DNA of 64,000 bases from Mesorhizobium sp. (GCA_004963905.1 SUGL01000020.1:1-64000); one strand, 5' to 3'; shown: positions 53,208-61,644, counted from the stretch's first letter. Notes: generated by a model not told the origin, from the sequence alone. Made by a program: numbers and translations.

Positions 53208-53495
53208 ATGATCGAGGTTCGGCAGACCGCCGATTTCACCAAATGGCTCGGCGGCCTGCGCGACACGGCGGCACGCATGCGTATCGTCGCTCGCATTCGC
53301 CGTGTCGAGATCGGCAACATTGGTGATGCCAAATACTTCGACGGTATCGGCGAGCTGCGCATCGACCATGGTCCGGGCTACCGAATTTACTTTGCTAAGG
53401 TCGGGAACGCCGTGATCATTCTTCTTTGCGGCGGCGACAAGTCCAGCCAGAAGCGCGACATCGTCAAAGCGAAACTGATGGCAAAGGAGATATGA
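53208..53495 (+). CDS. RelE/ParE-family toxin (HigB-like addiction module killer)
   Basis: A 95-residue small basic protein of the RelE/ParE superfamily, branch known as addiction module killer protein: IEVRQTADFTKWL, RIRRVEIGNIGDAKYFDGIGELRIDHG with the GYRIYFAK core, and IILLCGGDKSSQ. Such toxins usually cleave mRNA on the ribosome. Start: ATG at 53208, chosen because the promoter predicts transcription to begin there, with no ribosome binding site upstream. The antitoxin gene follows, so the order is toxin first, as in higBA. Its ATGA region overlaps a second possible antitoxin start. Confidence 0.88.
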   Translation: MIEVRQTADFTKWLGGLRDTAARMRIVARIRRVEIGNIGDAKYFDGIGELRIDHGPGYRIYFAKVGNAVIILLCGGDKSSQKRDIVKAKLMAKEI

Positions 53496-53497
53496 CA

Positions 53498-53803
53498 ATG
53501 CCTCTCGAAACCACTCGCTTCGATATTCTCGACCATCTGAAAACGCCAGAAGATCGTCTGGCCTATATCGAGGCTGCCTTTGAGGACGGTGATCCTGCAC
53601 TTATTACGCACGCTCTAGGCGATGTGGCGCGCTCTATCGGCATGACTGCTGTGGCGAAGGAAGCAGGCGTTACCAGGGAAGCACTTTACAAAGCGCTGAG
53701 TGAAAAGGGCGACCCGCGCCTTAGCACGCTGCTGGGCGTCACCCGAGCTCTAGGTCTGCAGCTTTCAGCGAAGCCGATCGGTTCTGATGCGCCGAGGGCA
53801 TGA
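53498..53803 (+). CDS. HigA-like antitoxin with helix-turn-helix
   Basis: A 101-residue antitoxin. The C-terminal half holds an XRE-like helix-turn-helix: MTAVAKEAGVTREALYKALSE, with SEKGDPRLSTLLGVTRAL following; the N-terminal part (FDILDHLKTPEDRLAY) matches the addiction module antidote family. It should bind the palindromes at 53152-53206 and repress the operon. ATG 53498 has AAGGAG eight bases upstream; an ATG at 53492 overlaps the toxin TGA (ATGA). It converges on the ATP-grasp gene with four bases between stops. Confidence 0.87.
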   Translation: MPLETTRFDILDHLKTPEDRLAYIEAAFEDGDPALITHALGDVARSIGMTAVAKEAGVTREALYKALSEKGDPRLSTLLGVTRALGLQLSAKPIGSDAPRA

Positions 53804-53807
53804 CGAG

Positions 53808-54974
53808 TCAAGCCAACTGATCCGGCCCATTCCACTCGATGTCCCGCGTCGACGCCGCCTGCAGGCTGATCCCTTGGCGCCTGGCCACTCCGGCGATCTC
53901 CGCCAGCGCCGGCCACTGCGCCTTCACAGGCGCGGGGTCGCCCGGCCAGTCGAGCAGTTCCTGGCCCTCGCGCATGGCCTTCCGGAAGCGTCCGAGGCCG
54001 CCTGAGCGCAACGCGGCCGGCAATCCGTAGATCCACATCGCCAGCCGCACGGTTTGCGGCGCTGCGACGTCCGGCGCGACCTCCGGTCCGTCCCCAAGCA
54101 CCGCATCGGCAAACCGCGCCGCGTCGCGAAAAAAATGCAGGCCGCTCACGGCGCGCGGATTGCATTCCAGCGGCAGCACGCGGCCGCTCGCCTCGCGCAT
54201 CAGGTCGAAGGAAATCTGCCCGGTCCATGATGTGCCGGCGACGATGCGCTCGACCAGCTCGCGCGCTGCCTGATCCTCGACCCGCTCGAAGAAGATGCCG
54301 GCGCCCTTGCCGGCGCGGTAGAGCGAACGGTAGAGCGCCAGCGCCTTGAGCCGACCATCGCGCGCCACCGCATAGGCGCTGATCTCGTCGCCGTCGATGA
54401 AACGCTGCGCCACCCAGGGCATGGCGGGTGAGGGGATGATGGTGTCGAGAAAATCCGGCGTCGGGCGCAGCAGCACATGGCTGGCGAAGCGCGACCAGAC
54501 CGGCTTGAACACCAGCTCGCGCGAGCGGCCGCGTACCGCTTCGAGATCGTCGCGCGAGCTGAGGAGCGTTGTCTCCGGCACCGCCAGCCCGAGGCGCTCG
54601 GCCAGTCGGATGAAGGCGTGTTTGTTGTGGACTTCTGCCAGAAGCTCGATGCCGGGCGCGAGCAACTGGGCCGGCATCGCCCGGCCGCGCCAGGTCAGCG
54701 CGAGATAAAACACCTCCTCGCAGGTCGGGATGACAAGGCCGATGCCTTCCGCGCGGACCAGCGCCTCGACCGCCTCGGCATAGGCCTCCGGCTCGAAGCG
54801 CGGCGGCGGCAGGCGATGGTAACGCGCGCAGGCCTTGCTCACGGCGGCGATCGGCCGGGCAGGGCTGTCGGCCAGGATCACCCGGCGGCCGGCGCCGTCG
54901 AGCAACCGCGCCAGATGCAGCGCCACCGGCGCGCGCGCTCCGGTGATCAGCACGGTTTGGTCAGCCCCCGGCAT
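53808..54974 (-). CDS. ATP-grasp domain protein, carboxylate-amine ligase-like
   Basis: A 388-residue ATP-grasp protein. The N-terminal Rossmann-like preATP-grasp domain starts VLITGARAPVALHLARLL; the ATP-grasp core has ELVFKPVWSRFASHVL and, near the C terminus, LPLECNPRAVSG with the Glu-Cys-Asn-Pro metal-binding signature. Such enzymes ligate a carboxylate to an amine or thiol via an acyl-phosphate. Start: ATG at 54974; the longer frame (55358) runs into the repeat and the M20 gene. It may supply a peptide-like bond to the neighbouring six-gene pathway, but this is only proximity. Confidence 0.82.
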   Translation of the reverse strand: MPGADQTVLITGARAPVALHLARLLDGAGRRVILADSPARPIAAVSKACARYHRLPPPRFEPEAYAEAVEALVRAEGIGLVIPTCEEVFYLALTWRGRAMPAQLLAPGIELLAEVHNKHAFIRLAERLGLAVPETTLLSSRDDLEAVRGRSRELVFKPVWSRFASHVLLRPTPDFLDTIIPSPAMPWVAQRFIDGDEISAYAVARDGRLKALALYRSLYRAGKGAGIFFERVEDQAARELVERIVAGTSWTGQISFDLMREASGRVLPLECNPRAVSGLHFFRDAARFADAVLGDGPEVAPDVAAPQTVRLAMWIYGLPAALRSGGLGRFRKAMREGQELLDWPGDPAPVKAQWPALAEIAGVARRQGISLQAASTRDIEWNGPDQLA

Positions 54975-55045
54975 CAAATCTCGCGATTGTTTCGGTCGCT
55001 CGAACCGTTGCGCGAAACTCTCCTGCTTGGCAATCTTAAGTATTT

Positions 55046-55100
55046 GTTTTTGCGCAATTCCGGACGGAAAACCGCAATGCACTTTTCCTGGAATTGCGCT
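55046..55100 (-). repeat. Intergenic repeat family D, copy 4
   Basis: Inverted copy: TTTTTGCGCAATTCCGGAC, GGAAAACCGCAATGCACTTTTCCTGG, AATTGCGC. It fills most of the 124-base gap between the ATP-grasp gene and the M20 hydrolase, and its last bases reach the M20 stop. Confidence 0.72.
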
Positions 55101-56277
55101 ACTTCCCGCCGACAGGCAGCGCGCGCTGGACGATGTTGAGGAAGAAGCGGATGCCGATCGGCACGATGGCGTCGTTGAAGACGAAGCGGTCGCCATGCAG
55201 GCCGGCGCCCAGGCCGACATCGCCGGCGCCGATCCACACATAAGCGCCGTCGCCGACGCCTTGCAGCAGGAAGGCAAAATCCTCGCAGCCCATGCTCGGT
55301 TGGAAGTCGGTCGCGACACGCTCGGCACCGACCGTATCCGCGCCGGCCAAGGCGGCAAGCGCCGCGCCGGCGGCCGGGTTGACCACCGGCGGATAGCCGC
55401 GCTTGTAGGTCAGCTCGGCGCTGGCGCCGTGCATGGCGGCGCAAGCCTGCGCCACGCGCTCGATCTCGGCCGAGCAATGGTCGGAGAGCGCGGGGTCGTA
55501 GAAGCGGCAGGTGCCTTCGACCTTCACCTCGCCCGGCACGAAATTGTTGAAGCGGCCGCCATGGATCTGTGTCACCGACAGCACGGCCGGCGACAGCGCA
55601 TCGACGCTGCGCGAAACCAGCCGCTGGATCGCGGTGACGAAGCTCGCCGCTGCGAGCAGCGGGTCATCGCCCAGATGCGGCATCGCCGCATGGCAGCCGC
55701 TGCCGCGAAAGACGATCTCGAAATCGTCGACCGCCGCCATTTGCGGCCCGGCGCGCATGCCGATATGGCCTTCGGGGAAACCCGGCCAGTTGTGCACGGC
55801 AAACACCTGCTCGACCGGAAAGCGTCGCAGCAGCCCGTCCTCGATCATCTTCTTGCCGCCGCCCAGCACCTCCTCGGCCGGCTGGAAGACGAACACCACC
55901 GTGCCGTCGAAGCTCTCGCTCTCGGCGAGCAGCCTGGCCGCGCCGAGCAGCATGGCGGTATGGCCGTCATGGCCGCAGGCATGCATGATGCCGTCCTTGC
56001 GCGAAGCGTAGGCGACATTGGCTGCTTCCTTGATCGGCAGCGCGTCGAGCTCGGCGCGCAGCGCGATCGCTCTGCCGCTCGCGCCTTTCGTCAGCGTTCC
56101 GACCACGGCCGTCGCGCTGACATCGGTGTGGACGGTGAGGCCGAACTCCTTGAGCTTCGCCGCGACGAAAGCCGCCGTCTCATGTTCGGCGAAGCCGAGC
56201 TCTGGATTGGCGTGGATCGCCTGCCGCCAGCCGACCACCTCGGGCACGATCGCTTCCACTTTGTCGTTTTCCCGCAT
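55099..56277 (-). CDS. M20 family amidohydrolase
   Basis: A 392-residue metallo-amidohydrolase of the hippurate hydrolase/IAA-amino acid hydrolase type. Metal ligands appear in HACGHDGHTAML and QPAEEVLGGGKKM, with the dimerisation domain around HAAMPHLGDDP. It removes N-acyl groups from amino acids or related amides. Start: ATG at 56277, with GGAGAT seven bases upstream; the ATG at 56283 would be only one base from it. The AraC regulator is divergent from it, 98 bases away, and probably controls it. The ATP-grasp gene lies downstream on the same strand. Confidence 0.92.
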   Translation of the reverse strand: MRENDKVEAIVPEVVGWRQAIHANPELGFAEHETAAFVAAKLKEFGLTVHTDVSATAVVGTLTKGASGRAIALRAELDALPIKEAANVAYASRKDGIMHACGHDGHTAMLLGAARLLAESESFDGTVVFVFQPAEEVLGGGKKMIEDGLLRRFPVEQVFAVHNWPGFPEGHIGMRAGPQMAAVDDFEIVFRGSGCHAAMPHLGDDPLLAAASFVTAIQRLVSRSVDALSPAVLSVTQIHGGRFNNFVPGEVKVEGTCRFYDPALSDHCSAEIERVAQACAAMHGASAELTYKRGYPPVVNPAAGAALAALAGADTVGAERVATDFQPSMGCEDFAFLLQGVGDGAYVWIGAGDVGLGAGLHGDRFVFNDAIVPIGIRFFLNIVQRALPVGGK

Positions 56278-56375
56278 CGTCATATCTCCGTTCGAATGCG
56301 ACGATCTAGCCAATGCCATCGGCTCGCGTCTTGAACGGGATTGACGGGCAGGGCGGTTTGAAGAAGGCTTGCGGC

Positions 56376-57206
56376 ATGAGCGACGCCAGCGAGCAAAGGG
56401 AACGCGAGGCAGCAAAGCTGACGCGGCATGAGGGCCTCGGCGGCCTCGAAATGCTTGCCGCCCGCTACCGCGACCATGCCTATGCGCTGCACACGCACCC
56501 GACCTGGGTGTTCGGTGTCGTGGTGGCCGGCGTCGAGAAGCTACGCATCGGCCGCCGCCGGCATCTGGCGCCGGCGGGCTCGATCATCATCGTCAATCCG
56601 GAAGAGCCGCATGACGGCGAGAAGGGCGCGCCCGCCGGCTGGGCCTACCGCACCTGCTACCCAGACGCCGCGTTGATGGCCGAGATCGCCGATGATCTGG
56701 AACTGTCGGGATTGCCGATGTTCGGCGAAGGGATCGCGCATGCGCCGGAGCTGGCGCGCGCCTTCATGCAGGCGCATCGCCTCGCCGGGCAAGCGCTCGA
56801 TCAGGAAGCGGCGATGCTGATGGTGCTTCGCGAACTGGTCAGTCGATTCGGTAACGGCAGGCCGAGCGATCGCGCCGCGGACGGCGGCGAGACGGCGCGG
56901 CGCTTCCGCCTCTATGGCGATCTGATCGCTGCCGATCTTTCGGCCGGTTTCGATCTCGCTCGGCTGGCTGCCGCGGCCGGCGTCACCCGCTTCCAGGTCA
57001 TCCGCGATTTCCACCGCGCCGCCGGCATGACGCCTGGACAATATCTGCGCGACCGGCGCATCCGTGCGGCGTCGGCGCTGATCAAGACCGACATGCCGCT
57101 GGCCGAAATCGCCGCCGCGACCGGCTTCGCCGACCAGAGCCATCTCACCAGGGTGTTCAAGACGATCAAGGGCCTGTCGCCCGGCGCCTGGCGCGCAGCC
57201 GCTTAA
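56376..57206 (+). CDS. AraC family transcriptional regulator
   Basis: A 276-residue AraC-type activator: an N-terminal cupin sensor domain (about 20-100; HTHPTWVFGVVVAGVEKL) and two helix-turn-helix motifs in the C-terminal 100 residues (LARLAAAAGVTRFQVIRDF and IAAATGFADQSHLTRVF). Start: ATG at 56376 with GAAGG about eight bases upstream, rather than the frame start at 56313. It is divergent from the M20 hydrolase gene and most likely regulates it. Confidence 0.93.
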   Translation: MSDASEQREREAAKLTRHEGLGGLEMLAARYRDHAYALHTHPTWVFGVVVAGVEKLRIGRRRHLAPAGSIIIVNPEEPHDGEKGAPAGWAYRTCYPDAALMAEIADDLELSGLPMFGEGIAHAPELARAFMQAHRLAGQALDQEAAMLMVLRELVSRFGNGRPSDRAADGGETARRFRLYGDLIAADLSAGFDLARLAAAAGVTRFQVIRDFHRAAGMTPGQYLRDRRIRAASALIKTDMPLAEIAAATGFADQSHLTRVFKTIKGLSPGAWRAAA

Positions 57207-57207
57207 G

Positions 57208-57345
57208 GTCTGTTGGGATTCAGGTGAGGCCGGCCTGCAAACGGCGGTTTCCTGCGCTTCCGGTGCTCACGTACTTCAAGTACGCTCCGCTCCGGTTCTC
57301 TGAAACCACCATTTTCGGCTCGGCCTGACCTGAATCCCAACAGAC
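57208..57345. repeat. Family E element with 18-base perfect inverted ends (MITE-like)
   Basis: GTCTGTTGGGATTCAGGT at 57208-57225 is perfectly complementary to 57328-57345. The interior carries a further palindrome, GTACTTCAAGTAC, and near-complementary GGCCGG/CGGCC segments. The 138-base element has no reading frame. It lies directly after the AraC stop, between it and the convergent DUF995 gene. Confidence 0.78.
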
Positions 57346-57382
57346 TTTAAACCAAGGTCTAGCGTTTGCGTGCGGGTGTCGA

Positions 57383-57886
57383 CTACAGCTTGGCCTTGAA
57401 GCGGTTCATCTTCTTCCTGGCATGGTCGCCATTGCGCAGGTCCGATTTGCCGTGGCGATCCTTGAATGCGTACCACGCGCCATCTGGCGACTTGCGTTGG
57501 TAGATCACCTTGCCGGCCTTGCGATGCTCGAAGCAGCTCAGCGAAGTCTTTGCGCCCCATGAACCGTGCCAGCTTGCCCGGAAACACAGTTTGCCGCCGC
57601 CGGGCATGAACCAGATGCCTTCGCCATAGCTCGGCTTGCCATGCTCGGTAGACCAGGCGCTGAACTGCCGCTTTCCCACCGCAAAATAGGCGGCGCCATG
57701 ATTGCCCCAGAGCCAGGAATGGTTCTTGTAGAGCTGGTAGATGGCCTCGTCGGAGACGGTGGCGGCCTTCGACGCCTGATCGGCGATCCTGTTCGCGCTC
57801 TTGGCCAGCACAGGGGCCTGCAGGCCGACGACAACAACGAAGCAGCCAAGCATTGCACCGACGAATTTCCAGAACACCCGTTTCAC
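57383..57886 (-). CDS. DUF995 family periplasmic protein
   Basis: A 167-residue protein with an N-terminal signal (MKRVFWKFVGAMLGCFVVVVG... cleaved after LAKS region). The mature part fits DUF995: IYQLYKNHSWLWGNHGAAYF, a Gly-rich GEGIWFMPGGGKL and the Cys pair CFRASWHG and LSCFEHRK. The family is known from rhizobia and agrobacteria, with no established function; some members lie near exopolysaccharide genes. The C-terminal tail is basic. It is adjacent to the GH26-like glycanase on the same strand, so a role in polysaccharide handling is plausible. Confidence 0.82.
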   Translation of the reverse strand: MKRVFWKFVGAMLGCFVVVVGLQAPVLAKSANRIADQASKAATVSDEAIYQLYKNHSWLWGNHGAAYFAVGKRQFSAWSTEHGKPSYGEGIWFMPGGGKLCFRASWHGSWGAKTSLSCFEHRKAGKVIYQRKSPDGAWYAFKDRHGKSDLRNGDHARKKMNRFKAKL

Positions 57887-58016
57887 GACCTTCTCCCCGG
57901 CTCATTTACGCCACGCCTGCACTCGTCTCCAAAGCGATGGCTTTGAAGTTTGTCACGCCCGAATCTGAAGCTGGAGCCGTCCCGGCTTGCCGGGGCAGGC
58001 AATAGTCTCTGCGGTC

Positions 58017-58934
58017 TTACGGCAGGACGTGCTGGGTCACCCGCCAGTCGGGCAGCCCATAGCCGCCCAGCCACGGCCACACTTCCTTCTGGTTGAAGTA
58101 GACGACCGAGGTCAGAGACGGGAATTCCGCATAGGATTTGCGGGAATCCTGCGCCCACTTCGTCACATAGTCCTGCTTTCCGACATAGCCGAGCTCGGCC
58201 ACGACCACAGGCTTGTTGAACTTCGCGACACGGTCGTAGCCGGGCTTCAGCATCTCGGCGAAGGTCCGGTCGCGGCCAGCCTCGTCATTGTCCTTCTTCT
58301 GCAGGCCGAACACCGACAGGCCGATCACGTCGACATAGTCGTCGCCCGGATAGTATTTCTCGAGGCCTTCCAATCCCTTGGGCGACCACATGTATTTCGC
58401 CGCGGGCGCCGCCTTGCGGCAGACGTCGACCTCGCGCTTGTAGGCGGCGATCCAATCCTTAGGCGCCCAGTTGGCCCAGGTGAAGCGGCCATTGCTGTCT
58501 TCCATCTCCTGCGCCCAGCGGATCGTCACCGGGCTTTTCATCTGTCCGACCAGGTTGCAGATCGCCTGCATGTTGGCATCGTACTTGCCGCCCAGGATGC
58601 CGTTGCGCAGCTCGGGCGGCGTGATGCGCCAGTCCTTCGACCAGGTCCACGGCTCGATGGTGATCAGCAGCGAGCGGCCGCGCTGCAGGGCGTAGGTGTC
58701 GGCCAGCGGCAGCGTCGAAAGATCGACGTCTTCCCAAGGCAGGAAGAGTTCCTCGATGGTGGCCGATTTGTCGTTGCTGAAGTCGCCATAGGGATCATAG
58801 GAACCGAATGCCGACGCGGCGGAACTCGTCTGCATCGGGTCCGTTCCCGAAGGCGATCCCGCCGCCGCTGGCAGCACTAGGCTGCCGCCGGCGATGAATG
58901 CCGACACAAGCGCGGTGGTTGTGGAGTATTTCAT
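58017..58934 (-). CDS. GH26-like periplasmic glycoside hydrolase
   Basis: A 305-residue secreted glycanase. A signal peptide covers about residues 1-25. The (beta/alpha)8 enzyme shows the GH26-type catalytic pair: acid/base Glu143 in RWAQEMED and nucleophile Glu247 in VVAELGYVG. Family members are mainly endo-beta-mannanases and related beta-glucanases, so the substrate could be a beta-glucan made by the GT2 across the gap. Start: ATG at 58934 with GGAGG six bases upstream. Such glycanases often trim or release the polymer during export. Confidence 0.8.
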   Translation of the reverse strand: MKYSTTTALVSAFIAGGSLVLPAAAGSPSGTDPMQTSSAASAFGSYDPYGDFSNDKSATIEELFLPWEDVDLSTLPLADTYALQRGRSLLITIEPWTWSKDWRITPPELRNGILGGKYDANMQAICNLVGQMKSPVTIRWAQEMEDSNGRFTWANWAPKDWIAAYKREVDVCRKAAPAAKYMWSPKGLEGLEKYYPGDDYVDVIGLSVFGLQKKDNDEAGRDRTFAEMLKPGYDRVAKFNKPVVVAELGYVGKQDYVTKWAQDSRKSYAEFPSLTSVVYFNQKEVWPWLGGYGLPDWRVTQHVLP

Positions 58935-59500
58935 GCCCGACCTCCCATAGCTTCGATATCCCAGCCGGGACTTTGAAGCTCGCCACAGCGTGCCGATGGG
59001 AAACCGGCACGCAAACCCGAACAATCGTCAGCCGACGTGAACCATGGGTTGTCTGAGCGACTGGGCCAGGGGGCGCTTTGGCGCGAGGCCGTCCATCAAT
59101 TTTGCCCTCGGGGCGCCTTTACTAGAAGCCCGGGAGAGCGTCGCCGCGATACTCATAAATTCGCGTCAACGTTACGATATTAACCCTTTCTGATATAAGA
59201 TCCTATGCCTGCCAAGAGTCAAGCGCAATTAACCGTTACTTAACCCTATAGTAGCCGATATGGTTAACGCGGCGGTTGCAAAGAGGCGCCGGCAGCCAGG
59301 CTTCGCGTTTGTCGGAAGACCCTCGGACCCGCGCGCCGCGTCTCGCAAAGAGCCGTCAGGTCCAGGCCTTAGGTTAACCAGTTCTCAAGCAGCATGGTTA
59401 ACCAAAGCTTTAATTCTGTTGACTCTCCATCGGGAGGCGCTGATTCTACCGTGGGATGTGAACGCTTCCTGGTCGCAAGGGCGACAAGGAGGCGGCGGCG
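58935..59500 (+). promoter_or_regulatory. 566-base divergent control region with a CtrA-type site
   Basis: Separates the glycanase (minus) from the GT2 (plus). At 59229-59243 there is a perfect TTAA-N7-TTAA (TTAACCGTTACTTAA), the consensus bound by the cell-cycle regulator CtrA. Further GTTAAC/TTAACC cores occur at about 59182, 59261, 59374 and 59399. AT-rich stretches at 59155-59215 could hold promoters. No gene with a credible ribosome binding site is seen; a plus frame from 59260 continues out of frame into the GT2 and is a shadow. Confidence 0.6.
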
Positions 59501-61387
59501 GTGGGTATGAGCGTTTTGTTGGATGCCGGCCTTGTCGGCGGCAAACAGGGGCCTGTGAGCCGGTCCGCCGGGGCTCGTCCTGGCGCCGGCCCCAAGGGGC
59601 CCTATCTCGTGCCGGTTCTGTCTTCCCGGCAACAATCGATCCTGCGGCTTGGCCTCGCTTTCTGGTTTGTCACGCTGGGCTTCTTCTGGTCCTGGTGGCT
59701 GCGGCCCGAACATATCGAGCATATCGGCCCATATGGTTTCGCCACCATCGTGCTGGCCTGGCTGACGCTGATGCCGATGTATTTCCTGCTCAACGTCCAT
59801 GCCTCGCGCAAATCCTCCAGGCTGCATCGCATTCCGAAGCGCTCGCGCGTCGCCATGGTGGTCACCAAGGCGCCGTCCGAACCCTTCGCTGTGGTCCGGC
59901 GCACGCTGGAGGCGATGCTGGCGCAGGATTACCCGCACGACACCTGGCTGGCCGACGAGGACCCGGCCGAGGAGACGATTGCCTGGTGCGATGCGCATGG
60001 CGTGCAGGTCTCGACGCGGCGCGGCCGCGAGAACTACCACCGCAAGACCTGGCCGCGCCGGACGCGCTGCAAGGAAGGCAACCTCGCCTTCTTCTACGAT
60101 CACTATGGCTACGACAACTACGACTTCGTCGCGCAGATGGATGCCGACCATGTGCCGTCGCCGACCTATCTCGGCGAAGTCCTCTATCCCTTCGCCGACC
60201 CGGCGGTCGGCTATGTCTCGGCGCCCAGCATCTGCGACAACAACGCCGCCGAAAGCTGGGCGGCGCGCGGCCGCCTGTTCCCGGAAGGCATGTTCCACGG
60301 CCCCTTGCAGTGCGGCCATACCGGCGGCGGCGCGCCACTCTGCATCGGCTCGCACTATGCGGTCAGGACGAAGGCCTTGCGCCAGGCCGGCGGTCTCGGC
60401 CCGGAACTCGCCGAGGATCATTCCACCTCGATGCTGATCAACGCCGCCGGCTGGCGCGGCGTGCACGCCATCGACGCGATCGCCCATGGCGATGGTCCGC
60501 AGACCTTCGCCGATCTCGTCACGCAGGAATTCCAGTGGTCGCGCAGCCTGGTGACGATCCTGCTCGAATACACGCCGCAATACTTCCACAAGCTGCCGCC
60601 GCGGCTGAAATTCCAGTTCCTGTTCTGCCAGCTCTGGTATCCGCTGTTCGCGCTCTTTGCGCTGATGATGTATGTCATGCCGATCTATGCGCTGTTCACC
60701 GGGCGCAACTTCGCCAACGTCATGTATGCCGACTTCGTCTCGCACTACCTGCCCAATTCGGTGGCTCTGGTCGGGCTGGTAATGATGCTGAAGATCTTTG
60801 GCCTTTCGCGGCCTGTGAGCGCGAAGACGCTGAGCTGGGAAGGCACGTTGTTCCTGTTCTTCGCGCGCTGGCCCTGGGTGCTGTGGGGCACGCTGTCTGC
60901 GGTGCGTGACCATGTGACGAAATCCTTCGTCGATTTCCGCGTCACCCCGAAGGGCAGCGGCCCGAAGCATCTTCTGCCGGCACGCGCCTTCGCGCCTTAC
61001 GTGGCCCTGGCGATCGGCGCCGCGCTGCCGGTGCTGCTCGTCAAGCATCCCTTCGACGCCACCGGCTTCTACTGGTTCGCGGCCTTCAACGCTTTCCTCT
61101 ATGGCGTGCTCGTCGTGGTCATCATCGCCAGGCACATTTTCGAAAACCGGATCCCGCTGCGCGCCAATGCCGCGAAATTGGCCTTGCACGCCTCCCTGGC
61201 GCTGCTTGCGCTTGGCGTTCCGGCGGCAAGTTTCTACGATCGCGGACTGGAAGGCATCTATGGGCTGCAGCAGGGCGCCGGCGGCTTCCGTGTCGTCAGG
61301 ATCGCCTATGTGGTTTCCGGCGCCGCCATGGGCGACATCGGCTCGCGCAATTTCTATTTCGATCCTGGCTGGGACGCGCGGCGCTAA
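59501..61387 (+). CDS. BcsA-like membrane glycosyltransferase family 2 synthase
   Basis: A 628-residue processive beta-glycan synthase. N-terminal helices (about 47-66, 78-98) precede the GT2 domain: DED of LADEDPAEE (152-154), DAD (214-216, MDADH) and the acceptor motif ED in LAEDHSTS (305-306). The QxxRW product-channel motif is QEFQW (342-346), with Gln in place of Arg. Four to six more membrane helices follow, but there is no PilZ domain, so cyclic-di-GMP control by that route is absent. Similar rhizobial enzymes make mixed-linkage glucan or curdlan. Start: GTG at 59501 with AAGGAGG eight bases upstream; ATG 59507 is 14 bases away and less likely. Confidence 0.87.
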   Translation: MGMSVLLDAGLVGGKQGPVSRSAGARPGAGPKGPYLVPVLSSRQQSILRLGLAFWFVTLGFFWSWWLRPEHIEHIGPYGFATIVLAWLTLMPMYFLLNVHASRKSSRLHRIPKRSRVAMVVTKAPSEPFAVVRRTLEAMLAQDYPHDTWLADEDPAEETIAWCDAHGVQVSTRRGRENYHRKTWPRRTRCKEGNLAFFYDHYGYDNYDFVAQMDADHVPSPTYLGEVLYPFADPAVGYVSAPSICDNNAAESWAARGRLFPEGMFHGPLQCGHTGGGAPLCIGSHYAVRTKALRQAGGLGPELAEDHSTSMLINAAGWRGVHAIDAIAHGDGPQTFADLVTQEFQWSRSLVTILLEYTPQYFHKLPPRLKFQFLFCQLWYPLFALFALMMYVMPIYALFTGRNFANVMYADFVSHYLPNSVALVGLVMMLKIFGLSRPVSAKTLSWEGTLFLFFARWPWVLWGTLSAVRDHVTKSFVDFRVTPKGSGPKHLLPARAFAPYVALAIGAALPVLLVKHPFDATGFYWFAAFNAFLYGVLVVVIIARHIFENRIPLRANAAKLALHASLALLALGVPAASFYDRGLEGIYGLQQGAGGFRVVRIAYVVSGAAMGDIGSRNFYFDPGWDARR

Positions 61388-61644
61388 GGCTGCGAGCGCC
61401 CCCCTCGGCACAGCGACCGCTCGTCGGCCGGCCTCCGCATCTGCCAAAAGCTCAAATTTTAATGGAAGTGGATCGAGCGCCGAAAGATGGCGCTCATCAT
61501 GTCGTTTGCGTGAATTTTAATAAGTACCCTCTAATATTATCCCATGGTGCGAGCGGCAAGAAATCCGTTCGCGCGACATGGAGAAAAGCAGAGGGAAATA
61601 TAGCGCCGCTCTTTGGCGAACTATATTTCACGGCAGGGACGGCA

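Noticed and set aside
59260..60909. 549-codon plus frame beginning MVNAAVAKRRR
   Set aside because: It starts in the regulatory gap and then overlaps the GT2 gene out of frame. The GT2 frame holds all catalytic motifs; this one has none.
59369..61447. 692-codon minus frame opposite the GT2 gene
   Set aside because: Mirror frame of the GT2 with Arg/Gln/His bias and no domain.
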